NCBI RefSeq assembly: GCF_001723175.1
Contig: NC_064656.1
Location: 372,001 to 436,000, forward strand
Length of the DNA: 64,000 nucleotides
Origin: Penicillium oxalicum
Taxonomy: Eukaryota > Ascomycota > Eurotiomycetes > Eurotiales > Aspergillaceae
Direction: 5' to 3'
Shown here: positions 35,163-46,932 of the stretch, piece by piece
Numbering within the stretch: the first letter of the stretch is position 1
Layout of the letters: each line of letters starts with the position of its first letter
Program-made: the position numbers and the translations under genes
The notes under the pieces: generated by a model
Database searches by the model: none
Told to the model about the DNA's origin: nothing
Seen by the model: the letters and a program-made list of their open reading frames with translations, nothing else

Positions 35163-36699
35163 TCTCTCTGAATGCGCTCGTTGAAGCTCACTACATGCCC
35201 GACCTCCCCCCTCCCCTCTTTTCCTTTCCCCGATCCATAACACACCTCCTCTATCTCTTCAACCTCGACTCCTGATTCCCCCCCCCTTCCGCTGCTGCGG
35301 AATCATCTTCTGCTTCTCACCACATCTCTCGGCGTTGACGGACCTTTTTTCTCATTTCGGACAAAGGCGCTTGATGAAATACCACTTTGCATGTTTGAAA
35401 CGCCGTGTCTCCTCATCCAACCAACGGGATGGGTTGAGTTATGTGTATGCTTTTCTTTTCTTTGGCTTTCTGTTTTCTCTTTGGATCTCTTCAATCGCTT
35501 TTCTGAACTTGACATGAAAGGACTATTCTGGTATGGTACATACCATGTTGGGACATGATATTCAGTGATTGATCGTTAACTTGGGGAAAGTCACTTTGCT
35601 TTTTTTTGGAATAGATTGGAATAGCGTAGAGCAGACCTTGAATGATTAATGAATTGATTTCAATTTGACTCTTAGAGTTTGGGAATATAAGAATATCAAG
35701 GAAACCTACATTTCTCTTGTTGGTAATCCATGCCCTGTTCCCACCCGTAGCCCGGTCTTCCATATTAGGTACCTCGAAAAGTCGAAACAGGACTCTTTCC
35801 ATGTAGGACGGAATGAGGGATTCGGGAATAGGCTGCGCGGCAAAGCAGTCGAGATCCCAGCTCAGGTAGTAGATGAAGGAAACCCCAGGGACATCATTCA
35901 GTATTTCTTCAAGATACGTGGGATTGACCAAGGTCTTCCTTTTCACCTTTTCATTGATGAAATCAGTATTTAGTGTTGCTGTTACCTAGACAGGAGTAGG
36001 GTTCAAGGAGCTGAGATTTGTAGAGAGTCATGTCTACATTATGGATGATGTATATATATGTGTGGGTCATTTTTCTGGACTTTGGTGGTAGTGGTGGTTG
36101 ATATTAATCCTACGTTGCTTGTCTGGGGGAGAAGAAGGGTGATCGATATTGTGGACAGAGGCACCTTACTTATGGGCTTGAATTGGGAATCGGAGAGATT
36201 GCCTCAGCTAGGTACGTGACTGATGGAAATAGATCGATGGTATGCGATGAGGTTCTGATCTCTTTGGATTTTGGAATCATGAACGGACGTTCTTCGTCGG
36301 GTGCCCTATGGGAAGATATTTTCCAAATTTTTAGGAATTTCGCGGGAAGAGTTCATAATGCTGATACGGACCTCTACAGATACCAGACTGGAAACCTAGT
36401 CATTTGCAAATTATCGAAGAAGAAAACACTGGAAAAAGTTGCATTCCTCAAGAGGGGGAAAATATTGAAGAGGAAAGAAAGTAAAGTACAATGCGCAAGA
36501 AAGCAGTCCCCCAAACATCCCATCTATCTGTACATAAGCTTGATGCAACTATCTCAAACGCATCAGTTCCTGGCAAGTCAAAATGTCAAATGTCAAATAT
36601 CACAGTGGACCCCTCAGAGGTGTCCCAAAGCTCTCGTTATAGGATAGAATTTTCTTATGACATAGTCCGTCTTCACTCGGGTGACTTCATCTTGCAAGA
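35163..36699. other. Convergent 3' intergenic region
   Basis: 1.5 kb between the stops of the Zn2Cys6 gene and mrpl49. Two frames of about 150 codons occur but show no domain or codon regularity. Otherwise it looks like AT-rich 3' flanks. Confidence 0.45.
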
Positions 36700-37500
36700 C
36701 TATGACCGAGCTTCAATTGTAGATGTATCCTCGCTGTCCTCAACGACAATAGCGCCTTCCTCCAGCAACTGCTCGGGTGTCTTCACCCTAACTTCCATCA
36801 CACGCAGGATCGTATGACGGTGCTTGCTTCGAACTTGTCGAACATGGCGCTGTCTCCGCTTGGTCTTCTCCTTGATACGCAGCGGCTCGGACTCGACACC
36901 AACCACGCGGACGCGACACTCAAACAAACGTTCGTCGAGGTGTGGTGAGCCCTTCATCGTTAGATCTCGGGAACCCAGGGCGGTGGCGCGATTGAATCGA
37001 AGAATATCGCCCGATTTGACCTTGGGCATCAGGAAAGGAAGACGGACGTGGTCGCCCTCGGTCAACAAGTATGGACGAGCATGCAGCTCCGCGACAATAT
37101 AGTGTGGCGATTGACCGACAAGATGAGGCAATCGGGACAGGAGACTCTTGCTGACTTCGAGAGGAGATTCAAAAGTAGGCGCGACGGGTTGCTTGGCGAG
37201 AGGAACGTCGGCGCGAGTTCGAGGCGTGGAGGATGGAGAAGAAGGGTCGTATGAGGGAACCTTGGGAGAGTGCTGAACTTCTGGTTCGGAGTCTTGGGCA
37301 CGACGAGCAGCGCTCAGCGGTAATTCAGGGTTTGAAGACGAGGAGGATTGATTTGAGATCTCTTGTTGCTGTGTTCGGAGGAGACTGGTTTGGTGCAGGC
37401 AAGCTCGTTGCCGAAGGGGAGCCGCTGCGGTGGAAGTCGAGATCGGAGTGAACAACCGAAGGTCAGCGGCTAGACCACGGAATACTGATCGTGAGAACAT
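36700..37500 (-). CDS. mrpl49: Mitochondrial ribosomal protein bL21m
   Basis: Single exon, 266 residues. The first 60 or so residues are rich in Arg, Ser and Ala with few acids, as expected for a mitochondrial targeting sequence, followed by a low-complexity Ser/Pro linker. The bL21 domain occupies roughly residues 130-240: YIVAELHARPYLLTEGDHVR, LPFLMPKVKSGDILRFNRAT, then HLDERLFECRVRVVGVESEP and the basic KEKTKRRQRHVRQVRSKHRH, which contacts rRNA in this family. It belongs to the large subunit of the mitoribosome. It is divergent to nsa2, with 322 bp between the two start codons. Confidence 0.93.
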   Translation of the reverse strand: MFSRSVFRGLAADLRLFTPISTSTAAAPLRQRACLHQTSLLRTQQQEISNQSSSSSNPELPLSAARRAQDSEPEVQHSPKVPSYDPSSPSSTPRTRADVPLAKQPVAPTFESPLEVSKSLLSRLPHLVGQSPHYIVAELHARPYLLTEGDHVRLPFLMPKVKSGDILRFNRATALGSRDLTMKGSPHLDERLFECRVRVVGVESEPLRIKEKTKRRQRHVRQVRSKHRHTILRVMEVRVKTPEQLLEEGAIVVEDSEDTSTIEARS

Positions 37501-37653
37501 TTTGACCGAAGTCTCCTTCGCGTAGACACGGAGGGTACGGGCGGAAATTGAAGGACTCTCTAGTTTGACCAGATGCCGTGCAAGAACGGCCGAACTGTAT
37601 TTCCCTCGAGAAAATCAGTCCTTGCGCTTATGGCCGCCCGGCCGTCCGTAATG

Positions 37654-37665
37654 TATCACGTGATA
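37654..37665. promoter_or_regulatory. 12-bp palindrome with CACGTG core in the mrpl49/nsa2 promoter
   Basis: TATCACGTGATA is a perfect palindrome in the 322-bp space between the two divergent starts. CACGTGA-type sites bind bHLH factors such as Cbf1 in fungi. The same 12 bases recur upstream of mps1 at 42624-42635. Confidence 0.6.
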
Positions 37666-37822
37666 TACAGGGAAGCTCACGGCGGGCGCGATAAGGGAGG
37701 TCACATGATCTGCTATCTTTTGCCGCAGAGAACGACTTTTTTCGGTAAGCGATTAGATCTTGCAGGTCAACCTCCATACCTTGACCATCTAATACATTTG
37801 TGCTCATAAGTCGTCGTTCAAC

Positions 37823-38974
37823 ATGGTATGTAACATTCTCTTCGTATTTAAAAAGTGACTTCAACTTGAACAGATTCGACTGACAAAGTTTCCGACCTAC
37901 AGCCTCAGAACGAGTTCGTGAAAAAGCCCCCTCCTCTCCCGCCCGCCTCAGATGGCTCGATAGAATAATTTTCCAGCATGTCAAGACTGACACAGTATCC
38001 TTTCATAGGTATATCGAGCGCTGGCAGAAGCAGCATGGTAAGCGGCTGGATCACGATGAGCGTGTCCGCAAGCGCCAGGCTCGTGAGGGCCACAAGCAAT
38101 CACACGATGCCCAGAACCTGCGCGGTCTCCGGGCCAAGCTGTACCAGCAGAAGCGCCACAAGGAGAAGATTCAGATGAAGAAGCGCATCAAGGCCCAGGA
38201 AGAGAAGAACGTCAAGTCTTCCGCTCCCGACGAGCCTTCCCAGACTCCTCTGCCCCAGTACCTGCTCGACCGGTCTCAGGCTACCAACGCCAAAGCCTTG
38301 TCCAGTGCCATCAAGGACAAGCGAGCTGAGAAGGCGGCCAAGTTTGCCGTGCCTTTGCCCAAGGTCAAGGGTATCAGTGAGGAGGAGATGTTCAAGGTGG
38401 TCAACACCGGAAAGAAGACCCACAAGAAGTCCTGGAAGCGGATGATCACAAAGCCTACTTTCGTTGGCAATGATTTCACTCGTCGCCCCGTCAAGTACGA
38501 GCGATTCATTCGTCCCATGGGTCTGCGTTATAAGAAGGCCAATGTTACTCAGTACGTCCCTGCTTTCCACAAACATCCCGCAGCCTTGGAATCGCTCGAC
38601 AGGCTCTTGTGTTGACACTAGACCTGGTCACTTTGGATACGATCAACGATAACTAACATTCATCTCTCTCCTCTTCTAGCCCCGAACTCGGTGTGACTGT
38701 GCAACTGCCAATTCTCTCCGTCAAGAAGAACCCCAACAACCCTCTCTTCACTCAGCTGGGTGTTTTGACCAAGGGTACCATCATCGAGGTTAACGTTTCA
38801 GAGTTGGGTCTTGTCACCACCACCGGTAAGGTGGTTTGGGGTAAATGGGCACAAATCACGAACGTGCCCGAGAACGATGGCTGTGTGAACGCGTGAGTGC
38901 CCCCCACACCAACCTCATTCAAACCTCGACCTCGAAATATTAACTCAGTTTGATTTAGTGTTCTCCTCGTTTAA
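37823..38974 (+). CDS. nsa2: Ribosome biogenesis protein Nsa2
   Basis: Nsa2 is an S8e-like assembly factor of the pre-60S particle, needed for ITS2/27S rRNA processing in the nucleolus. Exons: 37823-37825 (only the ATG), 37903-37913 (11 nt), 38009-38551, 38680-38892 and 38959-38974. All introns are GT-AG, though the second donor is the weak GTTCGT. The joined frame gives 261 residues, the same length as yeast Nsa2. It starts [20 protein letters not shown] and ends [15 protein letters not shown], both family signatures. Basic helices ([14 protein letters not shown]) and [14 protein letters not shown] are also typical. The tiny first exons are supported because only this splicing restores the conserved N-terminus. 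Confidence 0.95.
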
Positions 38975-39919
38975 AAAACTGCATTTTCCCGCCCAACCTA
39001 CCAATCGCCATTTATCACCCCCTCCTAGCAGATTCCGACTATCTGCATTCGATACCACCCCATGTTGCGGATCCAACTTTGAATTGTTTATTTTCTTCGT
39101 CTCTCTTCCGTGGTTGATAGAAACCCGCTATCTCTCAGGCGTTGTGGCGCGAATTCTGTCGATTTTCTCCCCCTTTTTTTAACGAGAAAAAGTACAATAG
39201 CTCTTGCATGACCCAAGTTGCATTTCGAAATTCGCGCGAAGATCGTATGGCGTAAAGCTATTCGAATACATTGCAGCAAGATTTTGATGACATTGTGAAG
39301 GAGGCGAGGGCTTCAAAAGGGCCACCCGTTTCCGCATTACGTATATAGCAAAGATGTTTCCTAAATGCAAATCGATCGTCTTGAATAGGCATCTGGTGCA
39401 GAGCACAAAGACAGTCCCGCCGAGTATCTTGATTGTATGTATCCAGCAAATCCCATAACTGGGCATTGAGGATCGAGAGACCCGATAAACACCAATGAGG
39501 CTCCACTCCAGTTATCCACGCTCATACAGGACAACCTTTACAGAAGAAAGAAAAATTGTGAACAAGGGAGAAGACGTGGAGAAGCGGCAACCTTTGCCAT
39601 GCAAAAGGAAAGAAAAAACCAAACCAAAGAGACAAAAACTCCATGTGAACAAGTCAAATAGAGGAGTGGCTCGCCCGGGGGCGCAGAGTATAGAAACGGA
39701 AAAAGGAAAAGGAAATGCAATGGAGTCAGATAGATCCAAATCAAATTGGCCATCAAATGAACCCCCAAGGGAGAATCCGAGCGCCAGTGCAAGAAAAAAA
39801 ATAATCAAGGAACACCAATGGACACCAGTAGTCGTGAGAGTCGTGACAAGAAATGGAAGGAGACGAAAAAGACATGTATGGGAACAGAGGAAAGGCTGGG
39901 AAATGAGCGACAGAGGATA
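38975..39919. other. Convergent 3' intergenic region between nsa2 and mps1
   Basis: No gene visible. Purine-rich, with short frames only, on the mps1 side. Confidence 0.5.
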
Positions 39920-42478
39920 TTAGACATTTTCTTCTTCAAGAGCCGCTTTGATTTTTGCAAAAAAGCCCGCAGGCCAGGCGGTCAGCTCTTCTTCCTTTGG
40001 AATGCCCCGGGCTTTGCAGTGATTGACGACATTGGCCAAGATGCGGCCAAGCATGTCTTGGGTGACGGGCACGGCGCCCTCCAACTGGGCGTCCGGATGC
40101 AGGAAAGGGTCACGGGGACCAAGCATTTCCTCAATCGTTGGGCGCAAGGTCTGATCTCGCTGAAGGCATCGCTTCAAGGTTTTGATCAGTCCGGAAGGTA
40201 CTGGCACGCCGCCGACACCATGGCTAGGAAAGTCAATTTGCACACGAGGATTCGGAATGGCCATGATACGCTCGTAGTACTTGGCAATTTTACCAAAGGG
40301 CGGTTGCCCGTACACCATCTTGTATAGGATGCATCCCAGACTCCACACATCGCTGGGCTTTCCCAACTTCATCATCTTACCCATGCTTGCTGGCAAGCCA
40401 AGCGAGGCATTGGAATCCACCAACGCTTCGGGCGACATGTAATTGGGAGTGCCCACTTGTTGTTCTCGATGAACATTGACGGTGTTGTCTTGGATCGCGT
40501 TTGCAATTCCAAAGTCAATCAATTTCAGTCGGCCCTGGACCATGAGAAAGTTGGCTGGCTTCAGATCAGAGTGTACAATGTTGTGCTCATGTACAGCTTG
40601 CACGCACTCAAGCATTTCTTTCCAGTAGAAACGAGTAAAGTTGATATCAAACACAGCATCCTCGGCATTGAGACGGTAGGTCAGGATTTTCTCCAAATCC
40701 GACTCGCCGATTTCCATCAGGACGCTGAGACAGTGTTTGTCCAAATTGAGCTCCCAGTCGAACAATCGCACCACACGGTCCACGTTTTCGAGTTTCTTCA
40801 GGAGATCAATCTCACCCTTGTACCCAGTCAAGGTCACTGGATCCACGTCTTCCAAATTGACGCGCTTGAGCGCAAAAATCTTGTAATTCTCGGCCATGAC
40901 ACGATACACCCGAGAGCTGCCGCCACGACCAATGCAATCTAAGCGAGTGAAATGCTTGTGATTGATAGACACTTGTGTTCGCTTTTTCCTTGACTGGGAT
41001 GAAGACGCACCGCCTGTAGCGGTTGCGGTCTCTAAGACTGACATCTTGGGAGGCGGAGGCGCTGGCCGGTGTGGCGTATTGCTGCTTCTGTGGGCGAGAA
41101 CCTTTCGTGCAGGACTCTCGGCGGGAGTCTCTGCCGCTGCATCTTTCTTTTCGGTATCATATACAACAGAGATTCTCTCGGGCTTATCTAGCAAACCGAG
41201 GCCCTGTGATTTGGCACGCTTGAAGGTTGGTGGAGGTTCATTCTCTTGATCCCTTGCAGAGGGTAATAATGGTGGCAGTGACGGTACCTTGAAGACAGGC
41301 TGCTCTTTCCCACCCGAAGACTTGGAAGAGACCTCTGAAGAGGCCGGCGTGGACTTGGATTGGGACTCATTCGATTTGGGCGATGCGGACCTGGAAAATA
41401 ACCAATCTCCACTGGCTCGGTTTGCAGACCTGTCGGAACGAAGACGCTGCTGATGTTGGTCGTACCCGTTTTCTTCTGAGGTAGGATTGGGATCTGCCCA
41501 TGATACCTTGGGCGAAGATGCTTTCGTAGAGCTTCGGGGCTGGTGATGACGCTCGTCATCGGCCTCTTGTCGCGCATCATGCTCACGAATGATATCCTCA
41601 TTCATCATGTGATGTTCTTCATTGTTCTCCTCGCTTTGCCGACGCAGGACTCCTCTACGTGCTGGTCCATTGAGGAATGTTCCGGTAAGCCGCCCGACGC
41701 GCTTCACTCGTAGGGAACTGTGTGGTGCGACTTCGTCACCGGCGCGACTGCGCAAAACCGAGGATGCTCCGACTCGGGACAGATAATCATCTTTATGACG
41801 CGACTTCCACTCGCCATCCGAACGCTCACCACTGCCATACCCCTCACCCGATTGACGATCTGTTGCGCGTTTTGCGGAAGGCGAGACAGATGAAGGGGAG
41901 CGGGTGTTGCTCCGCGACGCATTGATTCTGACGCTTCGTGGTCGCGGCGCGGGCGTTATGAAATCGTTGGGGCGGTCTTGCGCTTCCGATTCGGCATTGT
42001 GACTGTGTGCCAATGGGGAACCTTCGCGAGAGAATCTGGCCGACGAGGACGAGATGGCACCAATTCGAACGACTCGTGGAACAGGACTCCCATTGGATTG
42101 ATCGTGAGGCGAGGCGTTCCGAGGCGATTGGCTCTGTTGTCGCAAGTTGGCGGCCGACCGGCGCTCATATGAGGAAGGTTGTTGTTGTTGCCGGTATTGA
42201 TACTGTTGTTGGCCTCTGTGGAGATGAGGAGAAGATCCCAACCCATCTCCGTCCAGGAGCGCCTTTACCGAGGCGCTGAACTTTGGCTCTGGCACTTCAT
42301 CATCAGAGCTGTCCCCAGTATAGGTTCTTGCGACCGATGGTTTAGACTCGGCGTACTGTAGCGCTGGCGACGCCCGTCTCGACCCGGAACGAGAGACCAC
42401 AGGACGGGACATTGGTCGGGCGGATTGTTGATATAAGGCGGAATTGTAGGCTGACGAGAGTGAATTCGGGGACGCCAT
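39920..42478 (-). CDS. mps1: Mps1/Mph1 dual-specificity protein kinase
   Basis: Mps1 drives the spindle assembly checkpoint and, in yeast, spindle pole duplication, acting at kinetochores. Intronless, 852 residues. The first 500 residues are disordered, rich in Ser, Arg and Gln, with SP/TP sites, as usual for the family. The kinase domain covers about residues 508-790: Gly loop IGRGGSSRVYRV, catalytic Lys in FALKRVNLED, HSDLKPANF (the Ser in place of Arg is typical of Mps1), DFGIAN, the activation segment ending GTPNYMSPEAL, and SDVWSLGCILYKMVYGQPPF. A short helical tail follows. The start is the first Met of the frame. Confidence 0.95.
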   Translation of the reverse strand: MASPNSLSSAYNSALYQQSARPMSRPVVSRSGSRRASPALQYAESKPSVARTYTGDSSDDEVPEPKFSASVKALLDGDGLGSSPHLHRGQQQYQYRQQQQPSSYERRSAANLRQQSQSPRNASPHDQSNGSPVPRVVRIGAISSSSARFSREGSPLAHSHNAESEAQDRPNDFITPAPRPRSVRINASRSNTRSPSSVSPSAKRATDRQSGEGYGSGERSDGEWKSRHKDDYLSRVGASSVLRSRAGDEVAPHSSLRVKRVGRLTGTFLNGPARRGVLRRQSEENNEEHHMMNEDIIREHDARQEADDERHHQPRSSTKASSPKVSWADPNPTSEENGYDQHQQRLRSDRSANRASGDWLFSRSASPKSNESQSKSTPASSEVSSKSSGGKEQPVFKVPSLPPLLPSARDQENEPPPTFKRAKSQGLGLLDKPERISVVYDTEKKDAAAETPAESPARKVLAHRSSNTPHRPAPPPPKMSVLETATATGGASSSQSRKKRTQVSINHKHFTRLDCIGRGGSSRVYRVMAENYKIFALKRVNLEDVDPVTLTGYKGEIDLLKKLENVDRVVRLFDWELNLDKHCLSVLMEIGESDLEKILTYRLNAEDAVFDINFTRFYWKEMLECVQAVHEHNIVHSDLKPANFLMVQGRLKLIDFGIANAIQDNTVNVHREQQVGTPNYMSPEALVDSNASLGLPASMGKMMKLGKPSDVWSLGCILYKMVYGQPPFGKIAKYYERIMAIPNPRVQIDFPSHGVGGVPVPSGLIKTLKRCLQRDQTLRPTIEEMLGPRDPFLHPDAQLEGAVPVTQDMLGRILANVVNHCKARGIPKEEELTAWPAGFFAKIKAALEEENV

Positions 42479-42623
42479 GTCGATTTCAGCCCTACATTGA
42501 AGTCGTGTATCAATGCTGGCCTTTGGCGGCCCGAGGGTATCGTATGTTTGTTGTTATTCACAATGGGAAAGTCCAATCATCTCGAACCCGAGGATCCATC
42601 GCGATTTGTGACGGCGCGCTGAT

Positions 42624-42635
42624 TATCACGTGATA
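42624..42635. promoter_or_regulatory. 12-bp palindrome with CACGTG core upstream of mps1
   Basis: TATCACGTGATA lies about 150 bp before the mps1 start codon. It is identical to the palindrome in the mrpl49/nsa2 promoter. Confidence 0.55.
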
Positions 42636-44493
42636 CTTGGTTGTCATGACAACGAGCTCCCTCGTTCATGTATTTGATCCGAATGACTTTGGCAAAACGT
42701 ACAATACAAACATGAATCCCCTGGTTGTTCTACGGCTCGCACTCGATGCCGATCAGGTGTCTTTATTGAGTAATAGGCTGCTGATATATTCAAACGACAT
42801 GTTGATCAGAGTAGCTGTATGTGAAATATACATGGACAAAAAACGGCATGTAGCCCTCTTACAATACAATACATAGTTTCAGCGCAGCGCGCCTTTATGT
42901 TGATGTCACCAATCTCTGCCCTGTACCCACAGTCTCAATGATCTGCCCCCAACTTGAACATTGTTTGAATTTTCAGCACGAATCCAATCCTTGGAGGCAA
43001 AAAATCTATTGGTTTGAATCCTTCTGTAAGCACTTAGAATCATTCATGCTTCTACCTCCTACTCCCTCGAAGTAATCCTGAAAAATCGAATATCGAAACA
43101 GATCAATATGCAGGTAGGTAAGTACCCAAGCTCGAGGCACTACCCCAAGCTAGAGGTTGGAAGTTGCAGTGGATTGGCGGAAATATATCCATTTCACCAG
43201 CCTCGGGACAGGTTCCAATTGCTATAGTGAACTTCGTTCATGATTCCCCCCGCTCACACACCTATGTCAACTAATATCTCTGGAAAAGACCCATCGAGTG
43301 ACTAATTCATCCATCTCATCTGGCAATTTTAGTATTTATCCCATATTTTGTATCTTCGATCTATGCCGCTCACTTGAAATGCCCAGTCTTTATGTTTAGG
43401 CAGACAGCACTCTATTCGAACATATTTGCACATTTTTTTAAAAATGGGACTTGAAACTCACCTGTGGAACGGCACATTCTGCACCAGTAAAGTTGATAGT
43501 CATTCGTGTATACTGAATTGTTCGAATACGAAAGTGCCACATGTTTGAACGTGCTCAATCATCAACCAATGCAAATGTCATGCACGAAAACTATCCGCAC
43601 GAACTTAGGCAACTCACTCATCGCACACCAATTCTATGGCGCTGGCTCTAAATGAAAGTGCCGTGGACAAGAAAGAGCGCCTTCGAATCTGGCATGTTGA
43701 AAGGTATCGAAATCAACTTACGTGTCAAGCAATGCAGCCATTACTTCACCGACGTCTAGGCCTACCTACATTACATTGGAGGGAGGTAAGGTTACTATCT
43801 TCTGGCCAAGTATGACTCAAGGTAGTCCAATAATTCGGACAACTGCGCACTTGTTGACTTCAGCTGTCGAAGTCTCTAGGCGCGTGACAGCTCAAAGCCC
43901 TTGGACGAGTGAAATGCGCGAAATAAATATGTAGACTGGAATTGTCTTTCCGTACATTATCCATGCTGGTGTCCCATTTCTCCCCAGCTCTATGCCCGGT
44001 AGACCAAGAGCCAAGAGATAACAAAAAAATCATAAGCGGATGATTGAAGCTACGGTCTCAAAGGTGAAATTAACACGCTCGGTTCAAAACTATTGGGCAT
44101 AAGTTCCGTGGAAGCGGTTGGTTACATGTGCAGGTGCCCGTCGAACGGAGAATGGATACGAATGTTTGTCCTGTCTGCTTAGAAAGTAACCATACGTACC
44201 GAGTTGTTCGATCGTGAGGTTTCTTCCGAGAAGCGGGATACTTGGCTCACTCAGTCCAGTTCCTTAGCGTCCATGAATAATGCAGATCAGAAATCATCAT
44301 CAATAGATTTGGCCAAGAAACACAATCAGGATTCGATCTGCACTTGCATTCCAAGAACTGCCAGCCTGCAGGGGTAGCTTGGAAACGTGCCGAGAGAGGA
44401 AACACATAGTGCGCACGAGATCTCTCACTGCGTAAAGTCAAAGCTCAGATGCTCTTAATTCTCACCTGCCATCTTGGAGTATTCGCTGGAGAA

Positions 44494-44751
44494 TCAGGGA
44501 GTGCAGAAGAGTGTGTTTTGCTTTTGACACGCAATGAATTGTGGGGAAGAAAAGAAGCCATGCAGAAAGATTTCACTGACGAGTTGTTCTGAAAATGACT
44601 GAAGCAATCCTTCCAAGAAATTTAGATGTCCACCGGACCTTGCATCCTGCAAGAAGGAACCGTCGAAACATGGGTGCATACAAAGTGACACGACGGTGCA
44701 TGTCATGAGACCCAAGAAGATCAGTAGTCTATAGACCCTCAACCCAGGCAT
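44494..44751 (-). CDS. Weak candidate: small secreted cysteine-containing protein
   Basis: An 85-codon frame starts MPGLRVYRLLIFLGLMTCTV, which reads as a plausible signal peptide, and continues with four Cys residues (two in CMHPCF, two near the end). It has no recognised family and stands alone in gene-poor DNA. It may well be a chance ORF. Confidence 0.2.
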   Translation of the reverse strand: MPGLRVYRLLIFLGLMTCTVVSLCMHPCFDGSFLQDARSGGHLNFLEGLLQSFSEQLVSEIFLHGFFSSPQFIACQKQNTLFCTP

Positions 44752-46908
44752 AACGATCCCAGTCAAGCCTCAGCCCTCGATGCAATTGTCCGCGACACTC
44801 GAGGGCCAGATGAGAATTCTTCTGCGGGAACCCATGCATTGCTTTTGACACGAGTCATCTCCCGGAAAAGACGAAACGCACCAAAGCACAAGCTGCATGG
44901 CGATGCCAAACGAGATTCTTGCACATGTTAATGGTCCGGGCTGCATGGCAGTTTCATGAATTCCATTTCACGTGTAATTCTTGCGACACACTACCTGCCA
45001 TCAGGGGAAATGATCAATGCTCATGATGGGTTCATTTGATGGCCAGTGTCATGGTCGAAACGAAGAAGACTTTGTTCTATACCCGGACAAACACTTGGAC
45101 CCATCCGAAGTCCAGAAGACCTGCGAGATCTAGTCACCTTGACGGTGTCATCTCAGCAGCTCTGGTGTTGTATGACATCTATGAAGCGCGTGTAAGAAAT
45201 GAGGAAAGAGTCAGTTGACAGGAGTACAAACCATTACTCCGTGAGCTCTGATGCTCTCGAAGCGGAGAATTATAAAAAAAAAAGCAAAGCAACAAGTTTC
45301 ACGCCTCACCTCTTACAGTCGCTCGTGTCTGCTTCTCGGCCGGTCAAAAATAGCGCAGTGACAAAAACGTTCTTGGGGACCAATCGCAGCAAGCCAGGGA
45401 TCAAACGCCCCTCTGTGCCTCGACCACCACCCAGTCCTGTCCAGAAACGATCAGTCAAAAGAACTCTCACCACACAGATATTGCGTCCGTAGAGCCGACG
45501 GAAGGAAGCGAAACCCGTTGGTCGGCTTGATGGGGTATCGTAGTCGGATGAGAATCCACCTCCGTCACAGATGTCAACAGACTTTTGGGGCACGGATCGG
45601 GGGAGGCTGTTCTTTTTTTAGTTCGTGACGAACCACTCTTAGATCCGCGCAAACCTATGCGGAGTAAACAAGCTTGACAAGCAAAGTTGCAAGTAATCTA
45701 TCTGTGACGGGGGGCACGAACTGCTCATGATGGAATCTTGAGGTTGGGCGACGTGAGGCTTGGTACGGTGGACAAGCCTGAAACCGCGATCGCTTCAAGA
45801 TCGCCCCTCCCAAACCGTGCGCCGAACTTTGACGGTCGCATTTCGCCCTGTGTCCCCATCCGTAAGCGATCAGGAGTTCGTGCCCATGCTGCAAGTGGGA
45901 CTTGTATACTGTTTCAAGAGACTGTGAGGAAAGTGATATCATCATAAAAAAAAAAAAAACCAATCTTCATCCGCTCGTAGCGTGTGGATTGTGTGGATTG
46001 AAGACTGGAGCTCTGAACTGCGAAACTTGCGTGGTGGAGTCGCGAAAGCTTAACAGCCGCGACTGGACTCGCCTGAAAAGAGAGTCAACTTCTGGTGGCC
46101 TCGCAGCACTAATGTACGTTGCTGACAGGCTAGCAGAAAGACAGGCTGTCTGCCTTGTTTTCGATTGTCATAACCTCAATTCCCAGCCTTTGAACCTACA
46201 CTTGCCGGTTGTACCCTCCTATCCGACTCAAGCCATGTGACCTGATCTCAAATGTGGTCTGACCAGCTCGGCAGTTCTCGGAGGGGACACAACACTAGTG
46301 ATCTCAATTTTGAGCAAACACCTGCATCCATCGACTATGGAATCACAACCTTGCCAGCACGAGTCTTGTGGGTGCTGTGGCGCATTCTGACTCAGGCACA
46401 GTCCCATCCACTTTGACTTTGCGTCCTCCTTACGAGTAATTCTGGGCTAGCACATCTCTCGGCGGAGAGAGGGAGAGTCGAGATTCTCGGTCGAATGCAG
46501 GAGCTGGAGTGGTTCCCACTCCCGAACGACGGAGCACTTTTGCATCTCGGCCCTCCAAACTACAGGACTGCCCTGTGCGCCACATTCAAGGTACAGTAGT
46601 TGGTGACTTGATCTGTATCTGAGCTAGGTCATGACTCCACTGGACGGCTGTCAGCTAGTAGGGCCGTGACATTTGAAGATTGATAGTATGATAGCCTGGG
46701 AAAGCATGACTGAGCCTAGTAGTATACTAGTGCTGATCTCAAGATCGGGGCCCAATTTTTCAAAAAGATCCTATACGGAATAATTCAGGTCGGCTCTTCA
46801 GTCTAGCAGCATTGATGACTTGGACCGATTGATCAGGCAGCCACAATGGATTGGTCAGTCTGTTCCAGCGGTGACTATGGGAGGTATTGAGTGGCGATGG
46901 ACGTGATG

Positions 46909-46932
46909 GCACGGCGCAGCCGGGCGCCGTGC
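46909..46932. repeat. Perfect 9-bp inverted repeat with 6-base loop
   Basis: GCACGGCGC and GCGCCGTGC flank AGCCGG. GC-rich hairpin potential in gene-poor DNA; function unknown. Confidence 0.6.

Noticed and set aside
35491..35946. A 151-codon minus-strand frame between the Zn2Cys6 gene and mrpl49
   Set aside because: AT-rich 3' flank, irregular composition, no domain.
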